A DNA stretch of 63,255 nt from Veillonella sp. VA139. GTDB lineage: Bacteria; Bacillota; Negativicutes; Veillonellales; Veillonellaceae. Position numbers and translations under genes: made by a program. Below the pieces are notes generated by a model. That model was not told the origin of the DNA. It saw nothing but the letters and a program-made list of their open reading frames with translations, and did no database searches. The first letter of the stretch is position 1. The number at the start of each line of letters is the position of its first letter. This document shows, one piece after another, positions 34,499 through 43,220 of this stretch. The stretch covers positions 1-63,255 of the forward strand of contig NZ_RQVL01000013.1 of NCBI RefSeq assembly GCF_003992005.1, in the 5' to 3' direction.

Positions 34499-35891
34499 GG
34501 CTCTTTGTCAAATGTGGGGGCTGCTCATATAAAAAGTTCTTAGCGCTAGCTATCTAAATAGCTAGTGCTATTCTTTTGGCTTAATAGAAGTATACGAGCT
34601 CTGAAACGATCAAAATTACGCAACCCATAACTTATTCTCTTTAATACTTTAATGTTATTATTACATCCTTCGGTAAACCCATTGGAGTATGGTAATACAA
34701 AGGCATTAACAATTTGAGGGAACCAACTAACAAAGGAAGTTTTAAAATTACTAAACTCCGGTAAATGACAGCTTTCTACTGCGTTTAACCATAATTGTAG
34801 GTACCTTTCTATGTTAGGTATGCTGTATGTCTTAAATATCCTCCTAAAGGCTAATCTAAGCCCATATGTACGTCGTAGGTCATCGGATATACGCAATATT
34901 TCTAACAGCTTTATGCGCTCGCTTTCAGTTAATTTGGCAGGGTTCTTCATAAGAATCCTTCGGTTATATTTGAGCATTCTAGAGTGTGCTACTAACCTCT
35001 TTTGCTCACGCTTTCGTACACGCTCTAGAGCCCAATCCACCAAGCGACACACATGATAGCGATCTGCCACAATATGCGCATGAGGGAACATAGTTTGCAT
35101 CACTAATTTAAATAGTGGAGACATATCCATAACGATGTATTTAACCTGTTCTCTAGCTTCTTTAGAAAATGTTTTGAAGTATTGAATAAGAGCTCGTGTA
35201 TCCCGTTTTGGCAAAATATCTACGATAGAATGATTGGTTAAATCGGTTATGATAACTTGGTACATTTGACCTTCAGCATTTCCTTTATATTCGTCGATAC
35301 CTAGTACTGTAGGTAATTGTTTAGGCTTTGGAATAGCTAATTTAGAGCAATACCGAATAACTGTAGATACAGAGACATCACTTCGTTTAGCCATCTCGGT
35401 GAAGGATCCTTTTTCGCTTAATTGTCTAAATAGATACTCCATATTAGTTTTACTAAGTCGCAAATAGCGGCAAACATAGGGATTCTCTTCTATGAAAGTA
35501 TGATTACATTTCTGGCACTTGTAACGTCTTTGTAAGTAAGTAGCAGTCACTACGTGATGCTGTGTAGCACCAAACTTAACATCTCTAGGGCGTTTACCCT
35601 TAGACTTTCTAGTACTTGCTTCACAATGCGGACATACTTGCTCAGTTACTGGCATCTCAAGCGTGAAATGAATAGAACCATCCTCATTTATTTTCGTAGA
35701 TTTAATATGTTCCTCTTTAATTTTAAAGACAATTTCTGTATAATTGATGTTAGACATATATGACTCATCCTTTCTTAATGGTTTGCTTACTTTTATGATA
35801 CGGTTTGAGTTTGTATATGTCTATTTTATTGCAAAAAAAGAATGTTGGCGACTACTCTTATATGAGTAGCCCCAACATTTATTATAGAGCC
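34499..35891 (-). mobile_element. Complete ISL3-type insertion sequence with 8-bp target duplication
   Basis: The element spans 1393 bp. The left end GGCTCTTTGTCAAATG and the inverted right end GGCTCTATAATAAATG are imperfect inverted repeats, continuing through GGGGCT(G/A)CTCATATAA. The flanks carry the identical AAAATATA (34491-34498 and 35892-35899), the 8-bp duplication usual for the ISL3 family. Intact ends and duplication suggest a fairly recent insertion between the mscS gene and lutC. Confidence 0.92.
34546..35757 (-). CDS. ISL3-family transposase
   Basis: The 403-residue product appears intact. An N-terminal zinc-ribbon part (CPHC at about 38-41; CQKC at about 76-79) and a helix-turn-helix lead into the DDE domain, with VLGIDEYKG, VKYIVMDMSPLFK and HIVADRYHVCRLVDWALE visible, and an EGCNNNIKVLKRISYG block near the C-terminus. 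It is the only gene of the element. Confidence 0.94.
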   Translation of the reverse strand: MSNINYTEIVFKIKEEHIKSTKINEDGSIHFTLEMPVTEQVCPHCEASTRKSKGKRPRDVKFGATQHHVVTATYLQRRYKCQKCNHTFIEENPYVCRYLRLSKTNMEYLFRQLSEKGSFTEMAKRSDVSVSTVIRYCSKLAIPKPKQLPTVLGIDEYKGNAEGQMYQVIITDLTNHSIVDILPKRDTRALIQYFKTFSKEAREQVKYIVMDMSPLFKLVMQTMFPHAHIVADRYHVCRLVDWALERVRKREQKRLVAHSRMLKYNRRILMKNPAKLTESERIKLLEILRISDDLRRTYGLRLAFRRIFKTYSIPNIERYLQLWLNAVESCHLPEFSNFKTSFVSWFPQIVNAFVLPYSNGFTEGCNNNIKVLKRISYGLRNFDRFRARILLLSQKNSTSYLDS

Positions 35892-35957
35892 AAAATATAG
35901 GATAGCTGATATACCTATCAACTACCCTATATCCTAATTGTGTGTGAACTATATTTC

Positions 35958-36668
35958 TTATTTAACTAAGATGAATGTTACATTGATTGGACCATGAACA
36001 CCAACGACACGAACTAATTCGATATCCGCAGTGTTAGATGGACCAGAGATGTGAACTACGTTGGTAGGGAACTTAGCTGGATCATTACGATAGATTTTCG
36101 CTAATTCTGCCATCGTTTGTGTCATACGTGGATGAATATTTTCAGTACGTAACACAGAAATGTGAGTCAATGGCAATAACCCTAGGGAACGACCAGATTC
36201 TTCTGTACTTGGTTGGATAACTGTGGCTGTTTCCGCAATACCCAAAATTGGGAATGTAATACCAATATTAGAATCTTTCGCTACATTGATATTTGCCTCA
36301 CGACCTTTCGTAGCATCCCATTGATAGAATGTTGCTTGGTCTTCGCCCAATTGTTTGAAAGCAGCTTCTAAACCATAGTTTTCTACTTCTGCAGATTTAG
36401 GGTACACAACGCTGCCACCACCACGAGCCACGATTTCGTCCACTAATGTTTGAGCTAGTTGAGACTCTTCTACTTCGATAAGTTTAGTACCTAAGCGTTC
36501 TGCTTCTATTTTAAACATCTCTACTACTTGCTCATGGCTAAGTTCAGAATACATTGTCTCTTGAGGTCCTTTTGAAAAATCAAAAGGTGTTACAGATGTA
36601 GGAATTGAGTCACGGCCTAACGCACGAGATAGGCGACCTAAAAAGGCTTGTTTTTTTGCTTGATCCAT
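35958..36668 (-). CDS. lutC: L-lactate utilization protein LutC
   Basis: The 236-residue product is of the LUD (DUF162) family, with SNIGITFPILGIAETATVI and the LPLTHISVLRTENIHPRMTQ block. With LutA and LutB it forms the iron-sulfur L-lactate oxidation system that feeds pyruvate. It follows lutB by one base. An ISL3-type element sits 66 bp past its stop. Confidence 0.93.
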   Translation of the reverse strand: MDQAKKQAFLGRLSRALGRDSIPTSVTPFDFSKGPQETMYSELSHEQVVEMFKIEAERLGTKLIEVEESQLAQTLVDEIVARGGGSVVYPKSAEVENYGLEAAFKQLGEDQATFYQWDATKGREANINVAKDSNIGITFPILGIAETATVIQPSTEESGRSLGLLPLTHISVLRTENIHPRMTQTMAELAKIYRNDPAKFPTNVVHISGPSNTADIELVRVVGVHGPINVTFILVK

Positions 36669-36669
36669 T

Positions 36670-38115
36670 TTATTTCTCCTTTCTCTTTTGTGCTACGTGT
36701 TTTGCATATTCATCACGGAATTTACTCATTTTGAGCAAGCCCATGTCTTTTGCTTTCACCCAGCCACCAACTACTGGTAATACTTTTGTCCAGTCTGCCA
36801 TATGACCATTATTACTCATTAATTTCATGCCGATTGCACCCATTTTAGTACCCATATCGAACAAGAAGGAGTTCGCAAATACACCTGCCACTGTGTGGAA
36901 GATGCTGCGTTCAATAGCTGGACGCATTTGTAATTTATCAGCAATGACTTGACGATGTTTCAATAGTAATTCATGCAATGGAATCTTAACTGGGCAGTGC
37001 TCCCAACATTCGCCGCACAATGTGGATGCGTAAGGAAGATCCCCAGCTTCTTCATAACCAACCAATAGTGGAGTTAATACAGCACCCATTGGACCTGGAT
37101 AGATAGATCCATAACCATGACCTGTAATATGACGATATACAGGGCAAATGTTCATACATGCACCGCAACGGATACAACGTAACATTTCCACAAAATCGCC
37201 ACCTAAAATGCCAGAACGGCGATTATCAATGATAATGATGTGTAATTCTTCTGGACCGTCTGCTTCTCCTTCACGAGCAGGACCTGTAATCATGGAGAAG
37301 TAGTTAGAAATCTTAGCACCTACAGAGGAACGGATTAACATTTCCATCATCACATCCAAAGATGCAAAGTCAGGTACCAAACGTTCCATACCCATCAATG
37401 CGATTTGCGTTTTAGGCATGGAGCTTGCCATACGACCATTACCTTCGTTAGATACGATAGTGATAGTACCAGTTTCAGCTACACCGAAGTTACAACCAGT
37501 GAAACCTACGTCAGCACGCAAGAAACGATCGCGAATATAGCGACGTACGAAACGAGTCATTTCTTCTGGATTTTCAGTACCTTCATAACCCAATTTTTTC
37601 GCAAATGTATCACGAATACGGTTACGTTCAAAGTGCAATGCAGGTACTACGATATGAGACGGAGGATCAAAGTCTGCTGTTTGAAGGATAAATTCTGCCA
37701 AGTCAGTTTCGTTTACTTCGATACCCGCTTTAATTAATTCGTGGTTTAATCCGATTTCTTCAGAAACCATGGTTTTAGATTTAACAACCATTTTTGCTTC
37801 TTTGGCACGAAGCACTTCCATACAGATTGCTGTTGCTTCTTTATCATCAGCTGCAAAGTGTACATGAGCACCAGCTTTTTCAGCATTTTCAGCAAATTGA
37901 TTTAAATAGTAATCCAAATTAGCCAATACATGGTCACGCAAATCAGCAGATTCATTACGGAAGTCTTCCCATTCTGCTACTTGATCCACTAGAACTTTAC
38001 GTTTTTCATAGAATACATCCTGTGCCGTATGAATGGCTTTTACTTTGAAGTCATTAGCAAGCACATCATTAACGCGTGTCTTAAACGGGCGTTTATCGTA
38101 CATAATATTACTCAT
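36670..38115 (-). CDS. lutB: L-lactate utilization iron-sulfur protein LutB
   Basis: The 481-residue product has a LUD domain (about 60-290) followed by a ferredoxin-like domain with CIRCGACMNICPVYRH (about 313-328) and a second cluster CGECWEHCPVKIP (about 369-381), enough cysteines for two 4Fe-4S clusters. It transfers electrons in lactate oxidation. It is the middle gene of the lutABC operon. Confidence 0.95.
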   Translation of the reverse strand: MSNIMYDKRPFKTRVNDVLANDFKVKAIHTAQDVFYEKRKVLVDQVAEWEDFRNESADLRDHVLANLDYYLNQFAENAEKAGAHVHFAADDKEATAICMEVLRAKEAKMVVKSKTMVSEEIGLNHELIKAGIEVNETDLAEFILQTADFDPPSHIVVPALHFERNRIRDTFAKKLGYEGTENPEEMTRFVRRYIRDRFLRADVGFTGCNFGVAETGTITIVSNEGNGRMASSMPKTQIALMGMERLVPDFASLDVMMEMLIRSSVGAKISNYFSMITGPAREGEADGPEELHIIIIDNRRSGILGGDFVEMLRCIRCGACMNICPVYRHITGHGYGSIYPGPMGAVLTPLLVGYEEAGDLPYASTLCGECWEHCPVKIPLHELLLKHRQVIADKLQMRPAIERSIFHTVAGVFANSFLFDMGTKMGAIGMKLMSNNGHMADWTKVLPVVGGWVKAKDMGLLKMSKFRDEYAKHVAQKRKEK

Positions 38116-38126
38116 GGTGACTCCTC

Positions 38127-38864
38127 CTATCGACTATTCAACAATTCCGCAATATGCATTACACGGATATGGCGATCAATTTCGCCTTCTTTGTAAAGTC
38201 GATCTAGCATACCTTCAATATTCATCAAGCAAGCCATATCAGATCCTGCTACAATGTTAGCGCCAGAATCAGCAATATTCAATGCTTTTTCTTTTGTCAT
38301 AGCAGCTGAAATTTCAGGATTTTTCACTGTGAAAGTACCACCAAAGCCACAGCAACGTTCAGCACGATACAATGGTAAGTATTCTAGACCTTGAATACCT
38401 GCTAACAGTTTCATAGGTTGTTCTTTGATTTCCATCAAGCGTGTTACGTGACAAGATTTATGGTATGTCACTTTATCATTAAAGCGCGCTCCCACATCAG
38501 TGACACCTAATACGTCAACGATAAATTGCGTGAACTCATAAATTTTAGAGCTCAATTTTTCAGCGCGTGCTAACCATTCTGGTTCATCTTTTAAAATATG
38601 ATGATATTCATCGCGAATCGCAAATGCACAAGAACCAGACATGCTCACCACATAGTCAGCATTCTCGAATTGTTCAATTGTGTTCTTAATAGCGCCTTTG
38701 GCAGCATCATTGTAACCAGAGTTAACAAACATCTGACCACAGCACACTTGCTTTTTAGGAACTGTTAATTCACAGCCAAGGTTTTCAAGAACCTTTACAC
38801 CTGCCATGCCTACATGAGGGTAGAACATATCAATCAAACATTGTTGAAATAAATGAATTTTCAT
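38127..38864 (-). CDS. lutA: L-lactate utilization protein LutA
   Basis: The 245-residue product has two cysteine-rich CCG domains: CCGQMFVNSGY at about 41-51 and CCGFGGTFTVKN at about 172-183, as in the heterodisulfide-reductase-like LutA/GlcF family. It begins the operon, with GAGGATG before the ATG. A perfect 12-bp inverted repeat lies about 76 bp upstream. Confidence 0.94.
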   Translation of the reverse strand: MKIHLFQQCLIDMFYPHVGMAGVKVLENLGCELTVPKKQVCCGQMFVNSGYNDAAKGAIKNTIEQFENADYVVSMSGSCAFAIRDEYHHILKDEPEWLARAEKLSSKIYEFTQFIVDVLGVTDVGARFNDKVTYHKSCHVTRLMEIKEQPMKLLAGIQGLEYLPLYRAERCCGFGGTFTVKNPEISAAMTKEKALNIADSGANIVAGSDMACLMNIEGMLDRLYKEGEIDRHIRVMHIAELLNSR

Positions 38865-39389
38865 TTTTTCACATCCTCAACTTTAAAGTAAACTACTATC
38901 ACTTGATTGGCTAATTGCAACAATCGTTTCCATCTATGCACTATTTAGAATCGTATATTCTAAATAGTATTTTGATGATTTTATTATATAGTAATTTTTC
39001 TATAATTACAAAAGACTTGCAATATTAGCAAGAAGCCTATTTTATACCTTTTTGGTAGTCGTTATCAATCACCTCTATTGTGCCATAAATCACACCTCTT
39101 CCTAGTCTTATCAAGCCGTATAGCATCAAGGCTTTTATAATTTTTATGTATTTTAATACATATCAAATCTTCTATTAAAACACACATATCTTTTCAGTCT
39201 CTAATTCCTACTTAAAACTACTGCTATAACCAAAACTCATGAAAGAGATAACTATCACTGTATAATCCAACTTTTTCTACAGTAAATTCATTGATATATA
39301 TCACTCTTTTTGCATGGAGTGAATCTTTCAAATATGGTATGATAGGCATAGCAAAACACAATTCACTTCTCTGTATTTGGAGGCATATT
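38865..39389. other. Divergent intergenic region between lutA and the SLH-domain gene
   Basis: No gene is seen. The lutA side carries a long palindrome (38940-38968). The SLH side has an extended -10 (TGGTATGAT, core 39338-39343) about 50 bp before its start. CTTGC...GCAAG near 39030 could form a small hairpin. Confidence 0.5.
38940..38968. promoter_or_regulatory. Perfect 12-bp palindrome upstream of lutA, candidate operator
   Basis: ACTATTTAGAAT and ATTCTAAATAGT are exact complements separated by CGTAT. It lies 76-104 bp upstream of lutA and has no T run that would make it a terminator. A lactate-responsive regulator binding here is possible; none is encoded next to the operon. Confidence 0.5.
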
Positions 39390-40544
39390 ATGAACCGTAT
39401 ATCGACAGCAGTATTACTTACTATCGTGTCCGCATTGTTCGTACACGCTGAGGCCGTCAATTTGCTACCCTCATCGACAACACTGAGTCCTAGCACCTAC
39501 ACCTATTCACAGCCAAATAGTACCTCTACCTTTGATCGCGTACAAAAATATCGTTTTACCGATGTACCCACTAATTTTTGGGCCTATGAATCGATTACTC
39601 AAATGACAAAAGAAGGGCTTATGAGTGGCTATCGTAATGGCACATTTAAGCCGAATGAACCCCTATCTCGTGAAGAGGCGGCCTCCTTATTTAGCAATAT
39701 GCTTGGTGACACTCCGTCCATCATGCTAGCCAGCTCTTTCTCGGACATCACCTCTGACCGTTGGTCTTCCTTGGCTATTGAAAGTGTAGCAAGGGCTAAT
39801 ATTATCAGCGGCTATGGAGATTCTACCTATCGTCCAGAACAATATATGTCTCGCCAAGAGTTTGCCGTTGTTGCCAATAAATTTTTACATTACCAAGGAT
39901 ACCACACGGAGGATCCAACAGCATTAGATAGCATTCACTTTAGCGATCAGAAGTTCATCGCCCCTTGGGCACAATCATCCGTTCGTGAATTGGCTTTCCT
40001 AGGATTTATTAACTATAGTACAACAGGTTTATTCAATCCTGAAAAGTATATAACTCGTGCTGAGGCTGCAGAAATTACCTATCGCTTACTCTTCTCTAAA
40101 GAAGCTACTGCCATTCAGCACACAATTCAGCAACAACAAATGGAAGAAACGGCACGGGCTCTGATCAAAAAAACATTTGGCGAGAATTACGATTTCCACA
40201 ACCGTGGTGCTATGTTCTGGCGTGATGGGAAATTAGTCATTTCTTTCACATCACCGAAAGATGTAAAAGCCATCAGTGCAGAAACTGCCTACATTAAGGA
40301 CAAACACTTCTTAGATAATCACATCATTACCACAGGTAGTTATAGCCTAGGTGACTTTGACAATTTACAAACCGATGCTGCTTACTTGTATCGTCAATTA
40401 GAACCGCAAGGGACCATCCTAGCTGTGATACCAACACCGAATGTAGATGGATTGATGATTACAGTAGATACACTAAAAGCCACTACTGTCACAGCATTTG
40501 TGAAAAAGTTTGGTAAAAAAATTCAGCTTAAAACTAATTCATAA
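39390..40544 (+). CDS. Exported protein with three SLH domains
   Basis: The product has 384 residues from the ATG at 39390 (GGAGG upstream); a longer upstream reading lacks a site. A signal peptide (about 1-24, ending VHAEA) precedes three S-layer homology domains: about 50-105 (FTDVPTNFWAYESITQMTKEG), 115-165 (FSDITSDRWSSLAIESV) and 185-235 (FSDQKFIAPWAQSSVREL). The last 130 residues are unfamiliar. SLH domains bind the cell wall, so it is anchored to peptidoglycan. It lacks the long beta-barrel of OmpM-type porins. Confidence 0.88.
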   Translation: MNRISTAVLLTIVSALFVHAEAVNLLPSSTTLSPSTYTYSQPNSTSTFDRVQKYRFTDVPTNFWAYESITQMTKEGLMSGYRNGTFKPNEPLSREEAASLFSNMLGDTPSIMLASSFSDITSDRWSSLAIESVARANIISGYGDSTYRPEQYMSRQEFAVVANKFLHYQGYHTEDPTALDSIHFSDQKFIAPWAQSSVRELAFLGFINYSTTGLFNPEKYITRAEAAEITYRLLFSKEATAIQHTIQQQQMEETARALIKKTFGENYDFHNRGAMFWRDGKLVISFTSPKDVKAISAETAYIKDKHFLDNHIITTGSYSLGDFDNLQTDAAYLYRQLEPQGTILAVIPTPNVDGLMITVDTLKATTVTAFVKKFGKKIQLKTNS

Positions 40545-40555
40545 TTACTTACACA

Positions 40556-40597
40556 AAAAGAGGAAAGTTGATAGCCTTTGTTCAACTTTCCTCTTTT
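40556..40597. repeat. Dispersed intergenic hairpin, copy 2 (between the SLH gene and dapF)
   Basis: AAAAGAGGAAAGTTGA pairs perfectly with TCAACTTTCCTCTTTT. It lies 11 bp after the SLH gene stop and about 110 bp after dapF reads out from the other side, so it could terminate both. Confidence 0.8.
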
Positions 40598-40710
40598 GTA
40601 TGTAAATCTCGTTGTATGGCGATCCCCGCATCAAGACACTAGAATAGCTTAATTGTTGATATAGTTTAGGTGCTTACACTTCTTTTATATTCCTACATGT
40701 TAGCATCTAT

Positions 40711-41550
40711 CTAACAAGTTACATCCTCCAACTCCAAGGTAAACACTTCTGTAGCAGGTCCCGTCATATACACGGTTCCATCCTCATCATAATCAATATG
40801 TAAAGTGCCAAGATATAACTCTACATCTACAGAACGTCCAGTAAGTCCTTTTTCATGAGCCATCACAGCACTAGAGCAAGAGCCTGTGCCACATGCTAAG
40901 GTCGCTCCTGCACCACGTTCCCACGTGCGGACTTTCACAGTGTTTTCATTCACCACTTGTACAAAGTTTACATTTGTTCCTTTCGGGAAGAGTGGATGTT
41001 TTTCAATTTTTGGGCCTAATACGGTAAGTGGCACTGTTGTTACATCCTCTACAAAGACTTCTGTATGTGGTACGCCTAACAAGACGGAACTCATCACATA
41101 GGATGTGCCATCTACATCAATGGTATAGTCTATAACTTTGTCTAATTCTACGTCCATAGGAATGTCCTTTGCCGAGAACGTTGGTTTCCCCATGTTAACT
41201 TTCACCAGTTTAGCCACTCCGTTTTCAGCAATAATCGTTGGCGTCATAATGCCAGCCAACGTTTCTACAGTAAACACTTCTTTATTGATGATGTTGCGGT
41301 CATAGGCATACTTCGCAAAGCAACGAATGCCATTGCCACACATTTCCGCTTCACTGCCATCAGAATTGATAATGCGCATGCGCACATCTGCCACCTCAGA
41401 AGGCATAACGATGACCAGACCATCTGCTCCGATACCCGTATGACGATCACATAGACGTTGCGCTAGGTCCGTTACATCAAATTGTAATGTACCATCATTA
41501 AAAAAAACAATAAAATCATTTCCTAAACCGTGCATTTTTGTTATTTTCAT
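40711..41550 (-). CDS. dapF: Diaminopimelate epimerase
   Basis: The 279-residue product begins KMHGLGNDFIVF and has both catalytic-cysteine blocks: EMCGNGIRCFAKYAYD (about 71-86) and ACGTGSCSSAVMA (about 218-230). It converts LL- to meso-diaminopimelate for lysine and peptidoglycan synthesis. It stands alone, divergent from a DeoR-family regulator. Confidence 0.96.
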   Translation of the reverse strand: MKITKMHGLGNDFIVFFNDGTLQFDVTDLAQRLCDRHTGIGADGLVIVMPSEVADVRMRIINSDGSEAEMCGNGIRCFAKYAYDRNIINKEVFTVETLAGIMTPTIIAENGVAKLVKVNMGKPTFSAKDIPMDVELDKVIDYTIDVDGTSYVMSSVLLGVPHTEVFVEDVTTVPLTVLGPKIEKHPLFPKGTNVNFVQVVNENTVKVRTWERGAGATLACGTGSCSSAVMAHEKGLTGRSVDVELYLGTLHIDYDEDGTVYMTGPATEVFTLELEDVTC

Positions 41551-41581
41551 ACGTATCTCCTCATTTATAGTATGTAATTCC

Positions 41582-41600
41582 TATCCGCACAGAGCGGATA
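41582..41600. promoter_or_regulatory. Inverted repeat between dapF and the DeoR-type regulator
   Basis: TATCCGC and GCGGATA are exact complements around ACAGA. It lies 32 bp upstream of dapF in an otherwise AT-rich divergent region and could be an operator, perhaps for the neighbouring regulator. Confidence 0.35.
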
Positions 41601-41766
41601 TTTAATTTATCGCAAAATATAGTCTTTACTTTTATACATTTTGATGAAATCTACCTTAGACTACTATAATTTATTTGTCATTTATATTACCATGAATATA
41701 AGAAAAATAATAGGTACGTTTTCCTAAGCAGTATTAGGTTAATCATATATTGGAGGTGATTTCACT

Positions 41767-42522
41767 ATGCTTCCTGAAGAACGTTATTCTGCTATTTTAC
41801 GACGGTTGAAACAAAATCGGGTGGTCACTGTACACGAATTGGTGACAGCCTTGTCTTCTTCAGCGCCAACAATACGCAGAGATTTAGCCTATCTCCACAA
41901 CAAAGGTTTATTGCAAAAGGTCCATGGCGGTGCTGCGAGCCTCACCATCGACCATACCACAACGGATATAGATATGCTCCCTAAATCCGTTATGTATCGT
42001 GATGCGAAGGAATCCATTGCCTTAGCCGTTTCAGAATTAATTAGTCCTTCTGGTTTTATCTTCATTGATGCTGGCAGTACCACCGAAATGGTATTACATT
42101 ATTTACAGCACACGAATGCAACCTTTGTGACTAATGGTATTCACCATGCTACCCATTTGGCATCACGCCATTTGAAAGTCATCCTACTAGGCGGCACCGT
42201 CAATCCCATCTCGTCTTCCATCGTTGGTAGCGTAGCCCTCAATCAATTGGATTCGTATAACTTTACTCAAGGGTTCTTTGGTGCCCATGGTATTAGTTTT
42301 AAATCTGGCTTTACTACAGAAGATCCTCTTGATGCCTCTGTAAAAGAAAAAGCATTGCAAAAATGCCACAATGCCTTCGTCTTAGCGGATCCATCTAAAT
42401 TTGATCGTATTTCATCCGTTACCTTCGCCACCATTGATAAAGCATCTATTATTACTACGAAATTACCTAATGAATTATATCGGAACTATGCAAATATTCA
42501 AGAAGTTGATCATTATCGTTAA
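41767..42522 (+). CDS. DeoR/GlpR-family transcriptional regulator
   Basis: The 251-residue product starts PEERYSAILRRLKQNRVVTV with a helix-turn-helix (about 18-57, ending RRDLAYLHNKGLLQKVHGGA), the family signature. The C-terminal sugar-phosphate-binding domain shows FIDAGSTTEMVLHYL and TNGIHHATHLA. These regulators respond to phosphorylated sugars. No sugar operon lies next to it, so the target is unknown. The start has TGGAGGTGAT upstream. Confidence 0.92.
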   Translation: MLPEERYSAILRRLKQNRVVTVHELVTALSSSAPTIRRDLAYLHNKGLLQKVHGGAASLTIDHTTTDIDMLPKSVMYRDAKESIALAVSELISPSGFIFIDAGSTTEMVLHYLQHTNATFVTNGIHHATHLASRHLKVILLGGTVNPISSSIVGSVALNQLDSYNFTQGFFGAHGISFKSGFTTEDPLDASVKEKALQKCHNAFVLADPSKFDRISSVTFATIDKASIITTKLPNELYRNYANIQEVDHYR

Positions 42523-42526
42523 TTAT

Positions 42527-42577
42527 AAAAGCTGTCATCTCTAGACCTATGAGTCTAATAGTATGACAGCTTTTTTT
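42527..42577 (+). terminator. Terminator of the DeoR-type regulator gene
   Basis: AAAAGCTGTCAT and ATGACAGCTTTT form the stem, with a smaller inner hairpin and a run of seven T. Confidence 0.85.
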
Positions 42578-43107
42578 CTATGGGATTCATTTCCTATGCA
42601 AATATTTCATATCCCTATGCATTAACTATAGCTTTGGATGTCCAGCTAAAAGTAAGACATAACTACCAATATTTTAAGGTATACATTCATTCTATCTTCA
42701 ATCGAATGAAAATTATTTTATTCTTGATTTTTAATGTCGATTTGCTGTAATAGGAAAGGACTCAGAGCCGAAGCCATAAGTCCCTTACCTATAATTAGTA
42801 TTATGTGAAATGCATAATGCATGATCACAACAAACCTAGCATATACTTTTATTATGTATATTGCTTTTCAAATATAGCATAACTAGATATTTGAAATCAA
42901 GTTTTAAAGTATTCATTTCGCAAATGCTAATAAATCCCTTAATATAAAGGATTCTCTGTCTCGTTAAAACGGTTGCTACCAGTGCTATACACCCATAGAA
43001 TCTAGGTAATATGCAAAACAATTATCATCTTGATTTTACCTCGAGTAGAAACACCTTATCCCCCCTTCTAACTATAAGGGGCTGTAACAAAATAGTTCTA
43101 AAATACA
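42578..43107. other. AT-rich intergenic region with a possible IS relic
   Basis: No gene is seen in this 530-bp stretch. A CCCCTT...AAGGGG hairpin near 43060-43081 runs into GGGGCTGTAACAAAATAG, which resembles the ends of some IS1182-like elements. A weak hairpin near 42755-42785 has GGACT/AGTCC ends. None of these is strong. Confidence 0.3.
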
Positions 43108-43148
43108 ATAGAGGAAAGTTGATGCACTTTAAATCAACTTTCCTCTAT
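43108..43148. repeat. Dispersed intergenic hairpin, copy 3 (after potE)
   Basis: ATAGAGGAAAGTTGAT pairs perfectly with ATCAACTTTCCTCTAT. It lies about 70 bp past the potE stop. Confidence 0.8.
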
Positions 43149-43220
43149 GTATTCTATATTATTTTTTTATTTCGTAGAATGAAGGAGCATCTTTCTCAAA
43201 GTACATCTTTCATTCACATA

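Noticed and set aside
39224-39496. A minus-strand frame across the start of the SLH gene
   Set aside because: It overlaps the SLH signal peptide region and its promoter, and lacks a ribosome site.
42578-43107. The 530-bp gap considered as a hidden gene or RNA
   Set aside because: No frame with a ribosome site and no promoter-terminator pair was found; only weak hairpins and a possible IS scrap.
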